From contig CM018035.1 in NCBI GenBank assembly GCA_008638375.1, positions 23,944,307 through 24,008,306 on the forward strand: a stretch of 64,000 bases of DNA. The letters are read 5' to 3'. Made by a program: the position numbers and the translations under genes. This DNA is from Nyssa sinensis (taxonomy: Eukaryota > Streptophyta > Magnoliopsida > Cornales > Nyssaceae). Under the pieces are notes generated by a model. That model had not been told where the DNA came from and ran no database searches. It saw only the letters and a list, made by a program, of their open reading frames with translations. Positions within the stretch are counted from its first letter, which is position 1. Each line of letters opens with the position of its first letter. Positions 12,321 to 24,280 of this stretch are shown here, one piece after another.

Positions 12321-13890
12321 ATGCTACCGAGACGAGCTCCTGCGAGAGCTGGAACACCTAGGCGGGGTAGACCTAGGGCTACTGTTCAGCCCCGACGTGG
12401 CAAACCCAGAGCTGCTGCACCTCCTCATGACATAGCAGAGGAGACTGCTGCTCTTGCTCCTGCACCTGCTTTAGTACTTGCTCCAGTAGAGGAGGTGGAA
12501 CAGACTGTCGGCACCAAAGATATGGCGGCCCTTCTACAGGAGTGCCTTCGTGCTATACAAAAGGCGAGACCTACTAGTGGGGAGATACGGGATACCTTCA
12601 TGATGAAGGTGTTCCAAAGGATGAGGCCTCCCACATTTGTCGAACAGCCTGATCCGTTGGTCGCTGAGGAGTGGCTGAGACAGATTACCAGAATCCTCGA
12701 CTCACAGGGGATTACTGAGCCATACTTGAGGATTCGATGTACCACCTTTCAGTTCACTAATTTGGCTAGCCAGTGGTGGGAGGTAGCCGCTGACCTGTTA
12801 CACAAGTTTGGTGAGGGATGGGACGCATTTGTGGCCATGTTCAATGACCACTATTTCCCATCGACTGCTAGGATTGGATTCAGGGAGGAGTTTGAGACGC
12901 TTCTTTAGAGAGACATAATGGTGACCCAGTACGAGTCCCGTTTCACTGCATTGGGGAGGTTTGCCCCACATATCATTGGAGAGGAGGAGTTGAGGGTTTA
13001 CCATTTTCTCCAAGGGCTGAAGACCTTTATCAGAGAGAAACTGGAAGGCCACGTTATAGAGACTTATGAGAAGGTAGTAGTCAGGGCCACCAGAGTTGAG
13101 AGAGATTTGGCCGACCTCAGAGGGATTAGAAAGTCCCGAGCCCAGGGCAGGACACCCCCAGCATAGACCCCTATACCTGCCTCGACTTATAGACCGTAGA
13201 AGAGGTACCGAGCTAGTACTTCTTCCATACAGCCACCACCGGGACCCCTCCAGTCATTAGCTCCCCGACCTGTCCTGCCAACCACTTCTAGAGGAGAGGA
13301 GTCACAGAGATCTTTTTCATGTTACATGTGTGGACAGCCCGGCCACAAGAGGGCCGATTGCCCTCTGAGGACGCCATCCTAGTACAGGGGGTCGGGCCTC
13401 GTCAGGGGTCATTTCCATCGCCAGTACAGAGTCGGGCTTGGAGGACTCCACAGGTTTGCTACACTTGCCACCAGCCAGGCCATATTAGGGCCAACTGCCC
13501 TCAAGGGCAGACTTCACAGGCCTCGTAGAGGCCACCTCATTATCAGCCCATTCAAACATCTCTGCCCCTACCACAGTTAGACTACGGATCCCCAACACCA
13601 CATTTTCAGCCTGCACCCTCGGCGCAGAGCGTCAGGGCCCCTGGACAGAGGGAAGGGGGTAGGCAGACCCAGACTACCCAGGGTCGCGTTTATGCAGTAG
13701 CTGCACCTGACGCATTTACTTCCGGACTTCCTACAGTTCGAGGTATATTCCTTGTTTTTAGTTCATGGACTAGCGTATTGATGGATTTTAGTGCCTCTCA
13801 TTCATTCATGTTTTCCATGCTTATTCATATACCTTGTATTCTTGGGATGGACTTAAATACTTTGATGCTAATGTGGTTGGTTATGTGTTA
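12321..13890 (+). pseudogene. gag with zinc knuckles and protease remnant, Ty3/gypsy
   Basis: The first open stretch (12321-12905, 195 residues) starts with an arginine/proline-rich N-terminus. The retrotransposon Gag core follows, with the typical WLRQI, FQFTNLASQWWE and FNDHYFP phrases. A TAG at 12906-12908 replaces a glutamine-type position, and the same frame continues to about 13166 with further TAGs. A zinc knuckle CYMCGQPGHKRADC lies at about 13320-13361. A frameshift between about 13375 and 13440 is followed by a second knuckle, CYTCHQPGHIRANC, near 13460-13501. Further on, a retropepsin-like stretch at about 13775-13805 reads VLMDFSASHSF; the usual active-site D-S/T-G-A is D-F-S-A here, so the protease would be inactive. 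No reverse transcriptase follows. Confidence 0.85.
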
Positions 13891-14562
13891 ACTATTGGAT
13901 GTTGTTTGTTGATTTTGAATAAGCATGCTAGTTTAGTGCCTGTGATCGTATTGTGGCCATGATTTTATATGCTGACTGGTTGTCCTTAATGCATGCATAA
14001 GAAAATGTTTAAGCATGTTTATATGTACGTGTGTTGAAATACATGTGGGTGATATACTAATGCGTTAGTAATGAACTAATAGATGATTGCATAGTTTGAT
14101 TGAGGTCGTTTAGGTGGTCATCAACATGTAGGTAAGGGACTGTGAGGTGTCCTTATGAACATTGAGGATTTTTCCTTTATTTTGTTATTATGTTGAATTA
14201 TTGAGGTGGGTCTTGATGTTTAAATGGATTTGAAAAATTGGCATTGAGGGGCCAACGTGTTTGAGGATTCATTATGTGTTGTGTCATGTGGAGTGAGCCG
14301 TTACAGATGGGATCATAACCAGACCTTAGTAGGGAGTGTGGAGATGTTTGCATGTCGCTACACGCCCACCCAAGTGGACAAGGTTCCTTTGGGGAGAGAG
14401 GGTAATGGGAGAGGGTAATGCATTCCACATTGCCTAGCTGAGGGAGAGGTGAATGATCCATAGGTAAGGCTACACATCTCCATGTCACAATAATATTTCG
14501 TATTATTCTTTCAGAATTTTGTTAAAGAAGTACATTTTTAAATTTCAGGACGAAATTTCTTT
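13891..14562 (+). other. Non-coding remnant where pol should be
   Basis: No reverse transcriptase, RNase H or integrase motif is readable in any frame. Near 14546 the phrase CAGGACGAAATTTCTTTAAGG matches the usual 3' end of gypsy pol next to the polypurine tract. The pol body was therefore deleted or replaced, while the 3' end was kept. Confidence 0.6.
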
Positions 14563-14575
14563 AAGGAGGGAAAGA
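14563..14575 (+). other. Polypurine tract of the gypsy element
   Basis: AAGGAGGGAAAGA ends directly at the 3' LTR start (14576). This is the plus-strand priming site expected in an LTR retrotransposon. Confidence 0.8.
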
Positions 14576-14968
14576 TGTAAAGACTTGAAATTTTTTTTTT
14601 TTGGAATAATTTTTTTTAATTATTTAATTATTATTATTATTATATATTTTTTTCTTGTTGTACATGCATGGAAGTGTGTGAGTGGAGTATGGTATATATA
14701 TACATGTATGTATATATTTATATGGTATGTATATATATATATATATGTATACATGTATTTAATAATATGTATATATAAATATGTACATATATGGGTGCAC
14801 AGTGTGCATGCCTGAGTGTGCGGCAGTGTGTGTGTAGGTTGAGTGTACCTTACACAAAGGGGCATGGGGTTGTTGTGTGTGTAAGGGAGTGGGTGGTTGG
14901 TAACATGTGTAAGTGTGATTTGTGTGTATGTGTATGTCAGGAGGGTTGAGTGGTGCAGACCAAACCGT

Positions 14969-15014
<46 letters not shown>

Positions 15015-17853
15015 GAGAGAGAGATAGGGCATTGTATATGAGTGTGTTAGTTGGGTTAGAGAGAAAAAGGAAATCAGAAAGCAGGAAAGAGGAGCTGAGT
15101 TAGAGAGTGGTGGGCATTGGGAGAAGCTTGGACTAAGGAGGAGAAGAGAGCACACAGCAAGAGAGAGAAAAACCTAGAAAAATGGTAAGTAGCTCAGTTT
15201 TGGTTTTTCAATTATGAAGCATGTTAATTTGATTTGATTTTAGGGCCTTGTAGTTTATAAAATGTAGATCATTTTGTAAAAAGAATGAACTAAAATGGTT
15301 GGGAGACGAGAGAGTTATGGCGAGTTGCAGGTCTAGGATGAGAGCTTGGTTTTTAATATTTTATGTATTAAACTTAGTTTAAATCACGAGAAAATGTTAC
15401 TGTGAGGTGCAGGAACCAATTTAAGATTTAATTAGATTAAAACCGTGTAGGGAAGGGCTCGAAATTGAGGAATTACAGTTCATCGGAGCTTCGGTTTTCC
15501 TCAATTTCGTGAGAATTTGGTGAGCCAAACTAAAACCAAGCTTGGAAATGAGATCTATGAAAAAAATGGAAAAAAGCTGCAATTTAAAACAGTGAAAAAT
15601 TGACTGGAATAGTGTCGCCGATGCCGGAGGAGATGCCGGAACCCTACCAAAAAATCGGGGAAGAAAGGGTACTGTTCTGGGTCGGGTTTGGGTTGGGTCG
15701 GGTCAGGGTTCGGGTCGGGTTAAGACCGACCCACCCTACACGTGTCAGCCATATGTTTTAAATTTAAATTAGGATTGGGGGTGTTTGGTTGCAGGGTTAA
15801 AAAATTGGAATTGGAATTAAATTAAGAATAGGGACATCCTATCCCTGTTTTAGGGCTTAGCCACTGTTTGGCTATCCAGATTTGGAATAGGAAATTTTGG
15901 AAATTACAATTTAACCTCAGTACTTTTTGGAATTCAATTTGGCCCCGAGTACTTTCAAAAATTTAGCTTTTATCCCAGAACTTTTAAATAATTATAGTTT
16001 GACACCCCTGAATAAAATATTAATTTAATTAATTTAATTAATTTAATTGTTTTAAATATCACAAAATGGTCCGGAGTCCAAATGGGACAAGTCATTAGTG
16101 TATTTTGACTATCTCGACCATTCTGAGACCAATGGTGAGGTCTATTTTATGAGATGGGGTTCCGAAAAATAAAAGACCCGTAATAACATTAAAAATTACC
16201 AAAATGCCCCTGAGTTAAAATGCATTCAAACGAACTCCGATTTAAGTAAAAAAATAGTGGAATTTTATTATCTCAACCATTTCGGACTCAACCGTGGAGT
16301 CCAATTCATGAAAAGAGGTCTTGGGATGTGAGGACCCATAAAAGTGCAAAATGACTGTTTTGCCCTTTTTAGTATAGAAGTTCAAATTGAATTCTGCGAA
16401 AGCCTAACCCGACTTTGTTCGACGTTCCGAACTCAATGGTAGAGTTTATTTTAGCAAAATAGAAACTCATAAAATAAAGACATAAAATTTGATGAATAGC
16501 ATAATTCAAGTAGCAAATGAACTGAGTTATATTTCATGATTTTAGGAACACTGACAGGCAAAGAGAAGGTGGTTTGACCTTCTGCATCCTTACTGTCAAT
16601 TCCGCTACGCTACGAGTACGACTTCTTGGGTTGAGACCAACCCATCAAGTATGATATATTGTGCTAAGTAAGAAATAGGATTAAGTTAGGAGTAATTGCC
16701 ATATTGACTTGATGACTCACATATTTGTTTGATTGCTTATATGCTTATGTGTTTCCTGTTATCTTTTTTGAAAGTTTGGTTAAGTGATGGATGTGGATCA
16801 TGACTCTATATGTACTCATGTGTTAGCATAATGTGTGAATTATATTCTTCGAGAATTGTTAAGATTATGAAATATGTAACTTAAGGCATGTGTTTAAATG
16901 GACTATGTATGGCATGTACCCTTGATGAAGAAATTTTGTGATTAGAATGTTGTTATATAATACATTGTCTAAAGCATGCTTCATGTGTGGATAAGATACT
17001 TTATTGAGATTGCAATATGGCATGGTGGAATTAGAGCATATTAGCACAGTGTGATTCCTTGGAACATGGTGTGAGTTGAGCACGTGGTACTGTACATTAT
17101 GAGGGTGTAGATCCTGAGGTAAAAAACTCAAAATCGGCCATTGGTACTCGCATGCCAGATGGGTTCCGGACCGTGAAGCGAGTTATATTGAGGTACTTGT
17201 AGACCTGCGGGGAAGGTCTGTAAAGCGAGACATGGGTGTGGCATAGAGTTTGCATGGGTGTGTCACGTACATTTTCATTACATCGTGTTAATGAATTCGT
17301 GGATGTGGCATAGAGTTGTATGGATGTTTTATGGATGTGATTAGTACATTGTATGGATGATATTGAATGACATGTAGATAAAACTGTACACTTGCACATG
17401 CCACGCCTTAAATTATGTTGATGAGTTAGATGGTATGCAGATTATTGCTAGTACATTGTATGGATGATATTGAATGACATGTAGATATAACTGTACACTT
17501 GCACATGCCATGCCTTAATTTTGTTTCTTGCATTGGTGTTATATTATACTAGCAGTTGAGCTGACCCATTCGTGAGATACCATTTCAGATGACACTCCGA
17601 CTACATGAGATTCGATGATGTCTTAGTGAAAGAAAGAACTTGAAGTGTTTTGGCCTTTGGGGCACGTTTTGAAATGTAAGGGCTTAAGCCCGAATGACAT
17701 GTTCAATGTTTTTTATTGATTGTGCTTTACATGGATGTACATTGAAGGAAATGAATGTAAGTTTGAGTTGAATCCGTTAGATTGCCCTTTATTTTATTTT
17801 TTTTTTAGTTTCATTACTCGCGCCTTGGGCTCGCGAGAATTCGGGGCGTGACA
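14576..17853 (+). repeat. 3' LTR of the gypsy element
   Basis: It begins TGTAAAGACTTG and ends GGGGCGTGACA, 3278 bp. It contains TA- and GT-rich microsatellites near 14690-14840, a GA microsatellite at about 14971-15028, and the complete uninterrupted counterpart of the 5' LTR. It has no coding capacity. The short open frames in it are chance. Confidence 0.85.
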
Positions 17854-17964
17854 GGGGGGTGTTTGGATACTAGGTTAAGAAATTGGATTTGATAATCTGT
17901 TTGGGAATGGGGTTATCCCACCCTTGTTCCACCATGCAAGCCATTGTTTGGTATATAGACTTAA

Positions 17965-18060
17965 AGAAAAAAAAAATACGCAGGGGCTGCTACCCCCATA
18001 ACTTGAGCTCAAGACCTAAGGGTTTAACCATAAGCACTGACCACTGTGCCACTGAGGCAC
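17965..18060 (-). mobile_element. tRNA-derived SINE-like fragment
   Basis: On the minus strand, a GTGCCTCAGTGGCACAGTGG head resembles a tRNA A-box. It is followed about 30 bp on by a GGTCTTGAGCTCAAG phrase resembling a B-box, then GGGGGTAGCAGCCCCTGCG and a T-rich tail (plus strand AAAGAAAAAAAAAATA). This layout fits plant SINEs with a T-rich 3' end. It sits inside the outer solo LTR (281-20058). No certain target duplication was found. Confidence 0.45.
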
Positions 18061-20058
18061 ATGTGATCTCATTTCCCTTAAGTAATATATATTATCATTA
18101 TATTAAATTAATTTAATTAATTTAGTACTTAGTTAATTATTAAATTAATTTCTGCTATCCAAATTAATCAAGTGAATAGTATAAATTTACTATTTTGGAC
18201 CTTCTGGATCCAATGGCGAAGTTCGTTTCATGAGAAGAAGTCCCAAAAAATAAAATACTCGTAGAAATGCCAAATGACCAAAATGCCCTTGAGTCAAATG
18301 TGAGTCAAATAGATTCTGATTAGACTAAATGAATAGTAAATCTTTATTATTTCAAAAATTCTGAACTCAATGGTGAAGTTTAATTTGTGAGCATAGGTTC
18401 CAAAAAATAGAGGCATGTAAAAATGCAAAACGACTATTTTGCCATTTTTAGTATAGAAGTCCAAATTGGAAACCGTGGAAGTCTAAACCAATTTTTTTCG
18501 ACATTCCAGACTCAATAGTAGAGTCTAAATTAGTAAAAGAGATACTTATATTAATGAAATATAAAGTTTGATAAATAACATTAGAACTGAGACACCTTTA
18601 TTGATATATAGGCTAGTCAAAGGGAAAGGAGAACATTTTAGACTACTAAAGTAGATCATACGGAATAAAGGTAAGTAAACCCCTATCTCCTGCATGTAGT
18701 CTTCCAAGCCACATTCATTTTATTACTGTCAATTTTGTACTCTTGTACGTACCAACTGTTATTGTTCCACAATTGATATTGTCCTATCTTGTGGATGTTT
18801 ATTGACTGTGATATCATTGAATGTTATGTTGTACTGTGCCTTGAAAGGCCTACTGTTATATGTCCATTGCATGATATTCCATTTTTATGCACTCCTTATG
18901 GAATCACAAATAATCATGATTTATTATAAATGTTGGATTTGTGCTCAATCACAATATCCATCCGATGTTTTCTGAGTTGACAGGACCTAGGGTAGAGTCC
19001 GTGAACGGACATATGACAATGATGGCATTTTTACGCATTGGGTTATGAGGGCATTTTATATGCATTGAGGTTAAGGGGGTATGTTGGGCCCCAAAAGATC
19101 GAGGGTCTGCCAAACCCTTAACAGAGTAAATGTATCACTTATGATTGACTAATATGTTTACGTTTATTGAATTCATAGGATGTTATCATTCCCTATGAAT
19201 AATTCTATGTTGACAGTTCACTCATTGATTGTACTTGATGTTACTGATATATTGTGGTAGTAATTTTATGTTGACTGATGTTTATTGAGCTTTTCATGTT
19301 CATGTTATACCATTACTCATGCTTGATCATTGTGACTTACTGTTCATTGGCCATTGTGGCATTTTACCGTTATTGACCATCACAACAACTGATTTCATGA
19401 TTGGCTATGATATTCACCCTATGAGTTTATATTCTTTTTATGTTAACCCTAACCCATGTTAGAGATGGGATTTTACTTACTGAGCTTTGTTAGCTCACCC
19501 CAACTTACTTATTTTTCAGGTAAGGATGCTACAGGACCACAGTAGGAGTCCAAAGGCACAGGGGGACAGTTTGAAGGAAATGTTAGAAGTGACGTAGTTT
19601 CTCCCATGTACTCATCACCTAAGGGTGGCATTATGTTAAGTTTATGTCAGTTTACATTTTTTCGTTGTCAAACAATATTTTATATTAAGACTTCTGCTGA
19701 TGTACTATTTACGTTTTACATTATATATTGTTGCCATTGATACAAAGGAAGAAAAAATAGGGACGGCGATTGGGTCGGCCCTGTGATACGAGATTCGCAT
19801 AAACTCTGTTGCCTGCTCGATATTGTCTCCACAATGCCTTTCTAATAGCGGGGGGATGGAAAGTTGATATCTTGGGGTCGTTAGTTTTTTGCAATAGGAC
19901 TCGGAAAGACGTTGGGGTTTTGCCTCGGCGTTGGAACGGGGACTGTGTACTTGTCAACGGGTACATCGGGCTTGGTTTCAATGATCTATCCCCGTGCTCT
20001 TAGACGAGTGGTGTGGGGAATGATAGTCCCGAAACTCGACTGGTTTCAGGTCGTGACA

Positions 20059-20231
20059 ATGTACATGACCAATTCCCTTTTCCTCCACACTGATAGTAAG
20101 ATTCTTTAGGATCTTGAAGCAATTTTTGTTTCTCCTTTTCTTGTTTTGCTTCCATATTACTATTGCACTTCAGGTGTTGTGGTGTCTATCTTCTGAGATA
20201 ATTAAATGAATTATTCTTATGACCACCCCAG
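20059..20231 (-). pseudogene. gag pseudogene, middle piece (piece 2 of 3)
   Basis: Read on the minus strand it encodes the Gag linker just before the zinc knuckle: a glycine/histidine/asparagine-rich stretch with GGHKNNSFN, then a lysine/glutamine-rich stretch. The first half of a zinc knuckle (YYQCGGKG) ends at the inserted LTR. It connects 23375-24062 to 98-280 across two LTR insertions. Stops are present. Confidence 0.55.
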
Positions 20232-22931
20232 TGTCATGACCCGAGACCCACCCTCTGCGTATCTCTAACCGCAAGCCCCGACCCAACCATTTTTTCGAAT
20301 CGGATCTCATCTGAAACTTGCTACACAATCAGTGCTACTAACATGAAACAACTAATATAACATAAACATACATAGCGGAAGACTCTAAAAGTAAACGTTG
20401 CATGTAATATCTATTTGGTTCTCAAAATACAAATTGTAAAATTTTCTTTAACTACTATACATCCCCAAGACGTGGATGACATAGGGAGGCTATAAGACTG
20501 TACTACGTATTACACTTATAACTTCCAAAAATGTCCATGACTAGCTAGCAGGCTCTATGGTCTGCTATCAACATCCGATTTTGAAACATTAAAGTAAGTC
20601 TGAATGAGCTAACTTTGCCCAGTAAGTAATTCTCTTTTGCTCTACCATTTGTACAAGTGTATATAAAAGGCATAATCCAAGAAAAACGAGGATAAATGCA
20701 AACATAATAGCCAGTCAAGAAATATAGAACTCATCGATGGATATCAAATGGTAGAAGCACAAATGATAATCAAAATGGAAATCTGATCTGATAACAAATA
20801 TCATACTGCTACAATCATGGGTTGTCTCAAACATAATAGTATGTACTCAATAAAAACCTGTGTAATCTTATGATCATTCATACAAGTATAATATGATCAT
20901 CTATGAAGTACAATAAATGATAGTGATATCAATAAAAGTGGATACATTTTAACTCGGGGCCCGGCATACCACCCAGAGTACTCATTCAGGCCTTTTCCCT
21001 TAACTAGAGTCCTTGAATAGCACTAAGAGCTCTGTGGTCACTCTACATCCCATGCCTCGCATAATAATGTAGTTGGTGTTCCCCCTTGGAACCTTGACCC
21101 GTAGGTTATAGTAAGCATCAGATGGAGTTTGTGGCTAAGCACAAATCGTAAATGTAGATTCAATAAACATTCTGGCATACATGGAGTACAATAGGTAGTG
21201 TATGAAAAACTGATGACATGGCCAGAAGTATCACATGCAAAGATCAGATATTACTTACCTCTTACTGTATCTCTCTAGTAAGTCAGATCACTTTCTCTTT
21301 GCCTTTCGATGTTCCTAAGATTCAGTAAACACATCCCAGTCTATATTTACATAATTAATGTTATTCATCAAATTTTATGTCTATTTACTATAAGTATCTC
21401 TTTTACTATAATAAACTCTACTAATGAGTCTGGAATGTCGAAGAAAGTCGGTTTAGGTTTTTCGCGAATTTCAATTCGGACAACTGAACTAAAAAGGGTA
21501 AAATGGTTATTTTACACTTTTATGTGTCCTTATTTCTCGGGGCCTATTTTCATAATTTGGACTTCACTATTGAGTCTGGAATGCTTGAATAAAAATTTAC
21601 TATTTGTTTACTTTAATCGGCGTCCGCTTCACTCACTTTTGACTTTAGGGCATTTTAGTAATTTCTCTTATTTGTAATTAATTAAATTAATATTTAATTA
21701 ATTTATTCCTTGGGTCATTTCATAATAATCATAAGTCTAGGGTTCATTTGAAATTTAAATAACTTTTGGGTCAATTTTGAAATTACAGAATTTATTATTC
21801 TTAATAGGGATAGCAAAACAGTGGCTAAGGTTTCAATTTAGGGATAGGATATCCCAATTCTATTTTAATTTCAATTTGATTTCTTATCTCCATAACCAAA
21901 CACTCCTACTCTTATTTTAAAATATAACAAAACGGTGTAGTATCGGGTTGGCCCTTAGTGCGGGTGCGTCGGGTCTGACCCAACCCGAACCAAGCTCTAG
22001 CCCAAGATCCAACAGTGTCTCCCTCTCCGGCGGTATTCCGGTTATCTCTTCCGGTACCAGCTAGTTTTTTGACCATTATTTCAGCCTAAAGCTGATGAAA
22101 TCCTCTTCCAATTTTCATGGGCTTTTCATATCTAATGCTAGTTTTTGGATTAGATCATTGGGTTTTCACGAAATAGGGAGAAACCGTAGCTTCGGTGAGG
22201 AAACCTGAACTTTCAGTGAACTGAATATCTCCAATTTTGTGGCATTTATTTTATTGTTTTGAGCCCAAATAATCACTACATGATTTCTGCACCTTATAGG
22301 ATTATTTCCTCATTATTTAAACTAAGTTTCATGCACAAAAATCCCAAAACCCGATTATCATTCAAGACCTGTAACTTCTTATAACTTTCTCATTTTTTGA
22401 CCATTTCACTTGATTCAACTTGAAAATTAAACTAGTTTCTATGCTTGTTAAGATCCTATATTTAAAACTAAATGAACATGCTTGAATTTTAAAAACAAAT
22501 TGAAGGTTCACTTAGTCGTTTTGAGCTTTTGGCTCGTAATTTCTTTCTCCCTTTTCTGTTTTTCTTCTTCTTTCTCCTTCTGAATCTCAGAATCACTCGT
22601 AGCTTCTCTCCTTTCTTTCTTTTTTTTCTTTTCTGATTTTCTCTAATCACCCCTCATGTTTATGTAGGAAATTTCCACCCACTTGCACGCCTACCATTTC
22701 TCTCTCTTCCCCCCCTTTCTATAGCTTTCGTTGACCTCTTTTTCCTTTGATTTCGGCTGCCACTAGGTTAATTTTTATTTCACCTAAGATATTTAGTGTA
22801 TATATATATATATATATTATATAATATACATATAGTACACACATTCTCTCACACACACTGGCTGGCACTTTATTTTTTTCCCTTCACTTGCATGCATATG
22901 CATGCATATGAATATATATAGGTCTGTTTGT

Positions 22932-22967
<36 letters not shown>

Positions 22968-23374
22968 ATACACACTTACATTATTTTTTTATACTTTATA
23001 TATATACATATATGTATAATTATACATGTATATATATATATACACTTATGTATATACTATATACATATACATATATATTTGTATATATATATATATTATA
23101 ATATATATACTTGTGTGTATACAAAATACATTGCGCACGTATATTGATGCACGTACTGTATATGTACACGATTTTTCGTATTATCGGATCCTTCGTATAG
23201 GTGATCCCGAGGTACTCAGAATTGATTAAAATTTCACTCGTATGGTTGACATTATTGTATGTTTCCAACTATACATCGTTCATTAAAATTCATGTTTGGT
23301 TTACAATTCGGATTTACACTATTCAACCCGGCCTCTTTCGGTTTGTGTGCCATATTCTGGGTTAGAGTGTTACA
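20232..23374 (-). mobile_element. Solo LTR (3.1 kb), minus strand
   Basis: On the minus strand it begins TGTAACACTCTAACCC (23374) and ends GGGTCATGACA (20232). Flanks are CCCAG (20227-20231) and CCCGG (23375-23379), a 4/5 match. The host gag reading continues on both sides. It shares blocks with the other long LTRs, for example the region near 21420-21560, which is the reverse of the AACTCAATGGTAGAGT and AAAGTGCAAAATGACT blocks. It has TA microsatellites at about 22800-23100. Open frames in the TA tracts are not genes. Confidence 0.75.
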
Positions 23375-24062
23375 CCCGGTATGTGTTATTATATCAGTCG
23401 TGACCACATCCGCGTCTCTGTCTGTATGATGAAGTTGCATTTACCTTGAAAAATGTAGTTCCATTCACTTCAAGGAATGGGGCAAAGCCAGTGGGACGTA
23501 AGTGATGATTTTTCATCACAAGATCATTTGATTTTTCAGCTAGTAGAAGACATGATACTAATTCAGAATATTTAGTAAATTCACGCTCTCGATATTGTTA
23601 TTGCAGGACAATATTAGAGGCATGAAATATAGGAAATGTCTTCTCCAGCATATCTGCATCTATAACATTTTCTCCACATAAATTTAATTGTGAAGTAATT
23701 CTAAATAATGCATAATTATATTCATTAACTTATTGAGAATCTTGTAACCTTAAGTGCAACTAATCATATCGAGTTTTTGGAAAAATAATAGATTTCAGGT
23801 GGTTAAATCTTTCCTTCAATTTTTTTCATACGGTCTAAAGATCATTTATTGTGAGATATTATGATTTTAAGTTTTCATGAATATGACGGTGAAAGAATAT
23901 CAATGCATTTGCTCGATCCTATGGGGATGTTGTATTTCCATCCTTAATAGTATTCCCAAGATTCTTAGCTTCAAGGTGAATCTCAGCATCAAGTATCTAA
24001 GATAAATAATTCTTTCCTGAAATGTCTAAGGCAACAAACTCAAGTTTGGTGAAATTTAACAT
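23375..24062 (-). pseudogene. gag pseudogene, N-terminal piece (piece 1 of 3), copia-type UBN2 Gag
   Basis: From ATG at 24062-24060 the minus strand reads a typical plant copia-type Gag. LDISGKNYLS lies near the start, then AEIHLEAKNLGNTI, YLTIND, LKERFNHLKSIIFP, LHLRLQDSQ, VNEYNYALFRITSQL, CGENVIDADMLEKTF, QYRERGFTKYSELVSCLLLA and an RPTG phrase. About seven in-frame stops fall at positions that are tryptophan or glutamine in this family, all explicable by single transitions. The coding frame is otherwise little disturbed. It is interrupted at 23374 by a solo LTR. Confidence 0.75.
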
Positions 24063-24268
24063 TTTTCAAACTAAAAATATGATATAATCAAATAAAAATA
24101 TTAGATCTTACTATATAAAATTTTAAAAATTCAAGTAGATAATAGCCATGAATAGTAACTATAGTATGAATGTTAAAGCTTCAAGTCTAAATCAATTTGT
24201 AATTGATTATGATAAAAAAAAAAAACATATTTACGTTTATTTTACCTTTCACAATGGGTCAGAGTGTT

Positions 24269-24280
24269 GTACTGATAACA
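24269..24280 (-). other. Primer-binding-like site of the gag-only element
   Basis: On the minus strand TGTTATCAGTAC starts 3-4 bp after the LTR end (24284). It matches 9 of 12 positions of the plant initiator-Met site TGGTATCAGAGC. Confidence 0.5.

Larger units (their letters stand above)
4516..17853 (+). mobile_element. Ty3/gypsy LTR retrotransposon (Tekay/Del-like), defective
   Basis: Two long LTRs (5' LTR 4516-11487 including a 3.7-kb insertion; 3' LTR 14576-17853) enclose an internal region of about 3.1 kb. It has an initiator-Met-tRNA type primer site (11491), a gag pseudogene, a protease remnant and a polypurine tract next to the 3' LTR. Reverse transcriptase, RNase H and integrase are absent, so the element has lost most of pol. 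Flanks are GGGGA (4511-4515) and GGGGG (17854-17858), a 4/5 match. Joining them restores the TTGGGGGTGTTTGG phrase found uninterrupted near 9405 and 15776 in related LTRs, which supports these ends. The LTR length over 3 kb and the basic Gag start fit the Tekay/Del group; the lineage is inferred. Confidence 0.8.
281..20058 (+). mobile_element. Solo LTR of a long-LTR Ty3/gypsy family, interrupted by later insertions
   Basis: The LTR begins TGTAATACTTGACC at 281 and ends GGTCGTGACA at 20058. It is flanked by a perfect 5-bp target duplication, ATGTA (276-280 and 20059-20063). Its own sequence is 281-621, 3622-4515 and 17854-20058, about 3.4 kb. The rest is insertion (622-3621 and 4516-17853). 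No primer-binding site follows 20058; instead the gag reading of the host element resumes. This marks a solo LTR left by LTR-LTR recombination. It shares with the other LTRs here the blocks around 18.2-18.6 kb and the TTACTTACTGAGCTTT...TTTTTCAGGTAAGG segment near 19.46-19.53 kb. Confidence 0.75.

Noticed and set aside
12425..13052. Minus-strand open frames opposite the gypsy gag
   Set aside because: They are shadows of the plus-strand gag, which has clear Gag motifs.
4511..17858. Perfect target duplication for the gypsy element
   Set aside because: The flanks are GGGGA and GGGGG in a G-run, so I report a 4/5 match only.
17965..18060. Functional tRNA gene
   Set aside because: There is no cloverleaf; A- and B-box-like phrases are imperfect and the tail is SINE-like.
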